Below are positions 54,684 through 58,000 of a DNA stretch of 58,000 nucleotides, one piece after another. The stretch is from Adiantum capillus-veneris (lineage: Eukaryota > Streptophyta > Polypodiopsida > Polypodiales > Pteridaceae). How positions within the stretch are numbered: position 1 is the first letter of the stretch; each line of letters starts with the position of its first letter. The stretch is from contig CM043963.1 in NCBI GenBank assembly GCA_014529385.2, positions 103,462,912 through 103,520,911 on the forward strand. The letters run 5' to 3'. The translations under genes were made by a program, and so were the position numbers. Below the pieces are notes generated by a model. That model saw nothing but the letters and a program-made list of their open reading frames with translations, was not told where the DNA came from and ran no database searches.

Positions 54684-55556
54684 TGTTTGGTGGATACACG
54701 CATATATAGGCGTATGCACACCAAACCCTATAAACACTCTATTCTTTAAAAGAAAGCCATGTAATTCAGCCTAGGATGAGGTGTAATCATGATGTAATTA
54801 GACAATACCCTTTTTACTCCTCTGAGTCTACACCCTTGTAAGATGCCGGATGCTCGTGGGAAAGACCCCTTAATTTTTAAAGTCGAGAGATTTATAATTA
54901 GTTTGAAGAATAAAAAACGTGCACTGCGGAGGCCTCTTCTTGCTTCAACTTGTAATATTCTTTTCTCCTGAGCTGGTAATGAGAAGTTTTTTTGGAATAA
55001 CACATTGTGTTCCTTGTCTCTTGCTCTAGAATCTAAGTGTAATCATTTTCAATCCTACTATGGTTCGCGACGCATTATTTGTGAGCTAAATGCATTGATT
55101 TGGAGGTTAAAATGGTTGTTTTTTGATGTTTTGACCATGGATAAGTGTTTCTATGCTTAAGGAAGACCTTTCCAAGTACTTTTGTTTCAATTTTCTTCAC
55201 ATTTTTTGTGATGGATCGTGATTTATATACCTTCCTAGATGGTGACAGAACTTGGTAGGATTGAGCCCTTAAGTGTTGTGATACCTCTCCTCAAGTTTCG
55301 TGGTGTTCCAGATTTGTTAGGATGTCGAAAAGGCGTGATGACCTAGAGTGGTGAGATTGGACGCATACTGATTGTTTGACTAGGAAGTGGTTGATTTGCT
55401 TGTGTGGTAGAACGAGTAGCCCCTGTGTTCACTTTGGTGAGATTGACACTCTCATTAAGTTTCTGTGCCCCATCCCGAGTCGCTTCCTTGCATATTGACA
55501 ATATGTTAGTACAAAAGAGCTATGCTTCAGACGTTCATCGCGGTGACCTGCTAACA
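54684..55556 (+). repeat. Single LTR of element C
   Basis: The 873-bp LTR runs TGTTTGG...CTAACA. Similarity to the element A LTR is patchy but includes the start, a CTCAAGTTTCGTGGTGTTCC block and the end. A TATA-like CATATATAGG lies at 54700-54709. Confidence 0.75.
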
Positions 55557-55559
55557 CAT

Positions 55560-57160
55560 AAGATGCATGGCGGGAGCCTGAACAAGTACAACTAGACAAA
55601 GGTGCATCCAATTTACCGTCACGCAATGTATACACCAGCCATTTTGGCATACCTCTAGCTTGCTCATTTTAGCCCTTTCCTCATCAAGTACATCATGTAC
55701 ATCTGAATCAGTAATAGGCCAATCTATAACATTTTCAAAAATCCCCATAGGCTGTACATTTGCCTCATTGGCATTTACATTCGAACTTCCACCACTGAAA
55801 AGAGGCAACAAAGTGTTCTAAATGTCCTATGAGCTTACATTACTGTCTCTAGTACATGACATCAAGGGCTGAACAGAATCTTCCACAAACACTACATCTC
55901 ATGAAACCAGAATACACTTGGTTTGCAGATGATACAACCCGTAAACTTTGCTTTTAGCACTATAACAAAAAAACAAAAAATTTGACAGCCTTATCATCCA
56001 ATTTTTTGCACTGTGTTTGTGGCACCAAAGCATATGCCAAACATCAAAAGACACGCATGTGCTCAATAGAAGGTTTTCTATCATCATGCTTCACATGGAG
56101 TAATAGATTGCAAAGCTTTCATAGGACACCTGTTAAGTACATAAGTGGCACACATGACGGCCTCAAGTCAAAAAGAATGCGGCAAAGCTTGAATTTTGAC
56201 CATACATCGTGCCATTTTCATAAGTGACCTGATTTTCCTCTCAGCTAGACCATTTTGTTGAGGCATATAAGGTACTGTACATTGGAGTTTTATCCCATGT
56301 CTAGCCAGAAATGCATTAGATTCATGAGACATATACTCCCCCCCTTGATCGGAACGAAGGGTGTCCATACTACATCTCGAGACATTTTCAGCCATACCCA
56401 AAAATTGTTTGAAGCACATAAAAATTTTGTACTTCACTTTAAGCAGAAATCCCATGCATGCTTGGAGTAATCATAAATGAAAGTCATGAAGTAAAGGTAA
56501 TTGCCCAAGGATGGAGTTTGCATGGGCCCACAAACATCACTATGCACAAGCTGCAACCTGCATGTGGCCCTAACCGAATTATCCTTTGGAAACTTTGAAC
56601 ACTACATCTTACACAAAATATAGACTTCACAAATATGTTTGGCAGGTGCTTCAAGAGGTAGCAAAGAAGCAACCATATCAGATTTCTGCAAATGCAGCAA
56701 ACTGGAAGAATTCAGATGCCGAAAATGTGCATGACACATTTTTTCATATGAAACCCTTGAATCTGCAAATCCATTTGCAAAATTTTGTCCACAGTTTTCA
56801 TACAAAGTGAGATTATATAGACCATGACACAAAAGACCAGATGCAACAATTTCATCACCAAAATAGAGATCATGAAGTATACATTTATCAGCCACAAATT
56901 TGACTACAAGTCCAAGTCTAGAAAGTGCAGAGAGACAAAAGATTCTTCTTGATCCCACATACATAAAGTGCATCAACAAGTGTGAAAGAACTACCATTTG
57001 CAATAGTAAGCACAATCTTTTCAACTCCTTGAATCGAATAAGAGGCATTGTTGGCAGTGAAGGACAGAATTGAGAGAGGTGAACAATTCACGATGTAAGG
57101 TAATCATGTGCTTCGTAGAACCACTGTCGAAATACCACACATGTGAATCTGTAGCAACAA
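55560..57160 (-). pseudogene. copia 2 protease, integrase and linker
   Basis: The minus strand has the protease site WYFDSGSTKH (about 57150-57115), the module ending CEVYILCKM near 56605, and the integrase core with RSDQGGEYMSHES, YMPQQNGLAERKIRS and MVKIQALPHSF (56455-56168). The linker reads LPLFSGGSSNVNANEANVQP (55811-55750), then WLVYTLRDGKLDAPLSS. The frames shift repeatedly. At positions where copia 1 has stops this copy often has the sense codon (Gln, Trp). Confidence 0.88.
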
Positions 57161-58000
57161 CTGACATACATGCATCATGGCTAGCAAGATTGTAAGTGCA
57201 CTTTGCACTAAAAGCCCATTCTGCATCAACATCAGCATCACATTCTCATTTTACAGAAGACTCAACAATGGATGCATTTGTAGTGGAACCAACATTTGCA
57301 GTGGAACCACCCTCTTTCTTTTTAGCCTCTTTGGCCTTCAACTTAGGACACTGCTTGATCAAGTGATCATTAGCTTTACAATAATGGCAACACATCTTAT
57401 TTTTCCTTATCACCAGAATTGCCAGAAAAAGTGCTGCCAGCAGAAGCATTGGGAACAAAAGTTTTTCCACTCGCAATAGAACCATAAGAAGTGGTTGCAT
57501 TGGTGCTACCACCCTTTCTTTGAGAAGCAATAAAAGCCTGTTCATTTGCACGCTGTCTAGTCCTGTTCTTTTTGGAAAGTGACCCTTGCAACAACAATGT
57601 GCATAATGCATCAAACTTGACAACTTCAGGATTTCCTTGGGTCATAAGTCTCCAAGTACTAGCAAACGTCTTGTACGAATCTAGCAAGGCATCAAGAACA
57701 ATCTGCACAAGGGAACTGTCAGAAATGACTTCACCTACAAAAAAAAGTTTCTTAATAATATCCTTGACACAATAAACAAGTAAAGTGTCCATATCATCCT
57801 CCTCATGCATAGTCTTCGATTACAGCTCTTTACGCAACAAAGCAATTTTTGCCTCATTGCGGCTTGCATAAAAACCAGCCAGAATATCCCAAGCCTGTTT
57901 TGCAAATTTCACCGAATGAATGTGAGGAGTAATGGTACGCTTTACAAAAAACACAATCAATGCATGAGCTTGCACATCCTTTACATCCCAACAAGCTCGT
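57161..58000 (-). pseudogene. copia 2 gag, cut by window end
   Basis: On the minus strand, the UBN2-type gag runs from the window edge (DVKDVQAHALI) through IMTQGNPEVVKFDALCTLLL-like text (LMTQGNPEVVKFDALC) to the zinc knuckle CHYCKANDHLIKQC (about 57395-57350) and ECDADVDAEWAFSAKC-like sequence. There are frame changes near 57400 and 57800. The start codon is outside the window. Confidence 0.9.

Larger units (their letters stand above)
52130..55556 (+). mobile_element. Element C: 3' remnant of an A-type gypsy element with one LTR
   Basis: It holds the coiled-coil env-position ORF, a polypurine tract and one LTR, in the same order as the right end of element A. Gag and pol are absent on the left, next to element B. 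The LTR starts TGTTTGGTGGATACACGC, like A (TGTTAGCGGATGGACACACC), and ends CTAACA. It abuts the minus-strand copia 2, which it probably interrupted. A foldback element sits inside the ORF. Confidence 0.78.
55557..58000 (-). mobile_element. copia 2: truncated copia element of the copia 1 family, minus strand
   Basis: On the minus strand the window edge cuts gag (58000) and the LTR of element C cuts the linker after SGSRHASY (55557). Between them are gag, zinc knuckle, protease, GAG-pre-integrase, integrase and the integrase-RT linker, collinear with copia 1 at 3960-9410. RT, RNase H and both LTRs are not in the window. It carries no counterpart of the 2,971-bp insertion, which gives the empty-site sequence. 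Confidence 0.92.

Overview
This window looks like repeat-rich nuclear DNA of a vascular plant. It contains nested Ty1/copia and Ty3/gypsy LTR retrotransposons, tRNA-type primer binding sites, a hAT transposase relic, long TATA-bearing LTRs and many microsatellites. I see no intact single-copy host gene. The species cannot be fixed from the sequence. A large transposon-rich genome such as a fern or gymnosperm is only my guess.

Layout. 1-3180: decayed intergenic DNA with a minisatellite. 3181-11293: a complete but inactivated copia element with 227-bp LTRs, split inside integrase by a 2,971-bp insertion (5597-8567). 11294-21100: old accessory DNA holding tandem arrays (237, 155, 104 and about 20 bp), a hAT transposase relic, a broken kinase-like and RING-like minus-strand gene, and two copies of an unrecognised small protein family. 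22893-37617: gypsy element A (Athila-like: tRNA-Asp-type PBS, gag, protease, RT, RNase H, integrase, then a long coiled-coil ORF in the env position). Its left LTR lacks U3. 38099-38755 (minus): a histone H3-fold pseudogene with a foreign C-terminal extension. 38930-39520: a 76-bp hairpin tandem array. 39665-51810: gypsy element B (Tat/Ogre-like: 2.6-kb LTRs, an ORF1 region before gag, and two RNase H domains). 52130-55556: element C, the 3' remnant of an A-type element, carrying a 1.05-kb foldback element and ending in one LTR. That LTR abuts 55557-58000, a second copia copy on the minus strand that runs off the window.

How the parts relate. The retroelements supply nearly all coding sequence, and every long frame carries stops or shifts. 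In copia 1 the stops examined fit C-to-T or G-to-A decay, and for several the second copia copy shows the ancestral codon.

The most unusual items are (1) a small protein family with an SRKI..FQQR and SFDV..F.L signature, present at four places, two of them in tandem as ORF1 of element B; (2) the H3-like pseudogene with its extra tail; (3) a duplicated ORF1 pair with weak F-box flavour upstream of gag in element B; (4) two successive zinc-binding H2C2 modules before the integrase core of element A; and (5) an env-position ORF shared by elements A and C.
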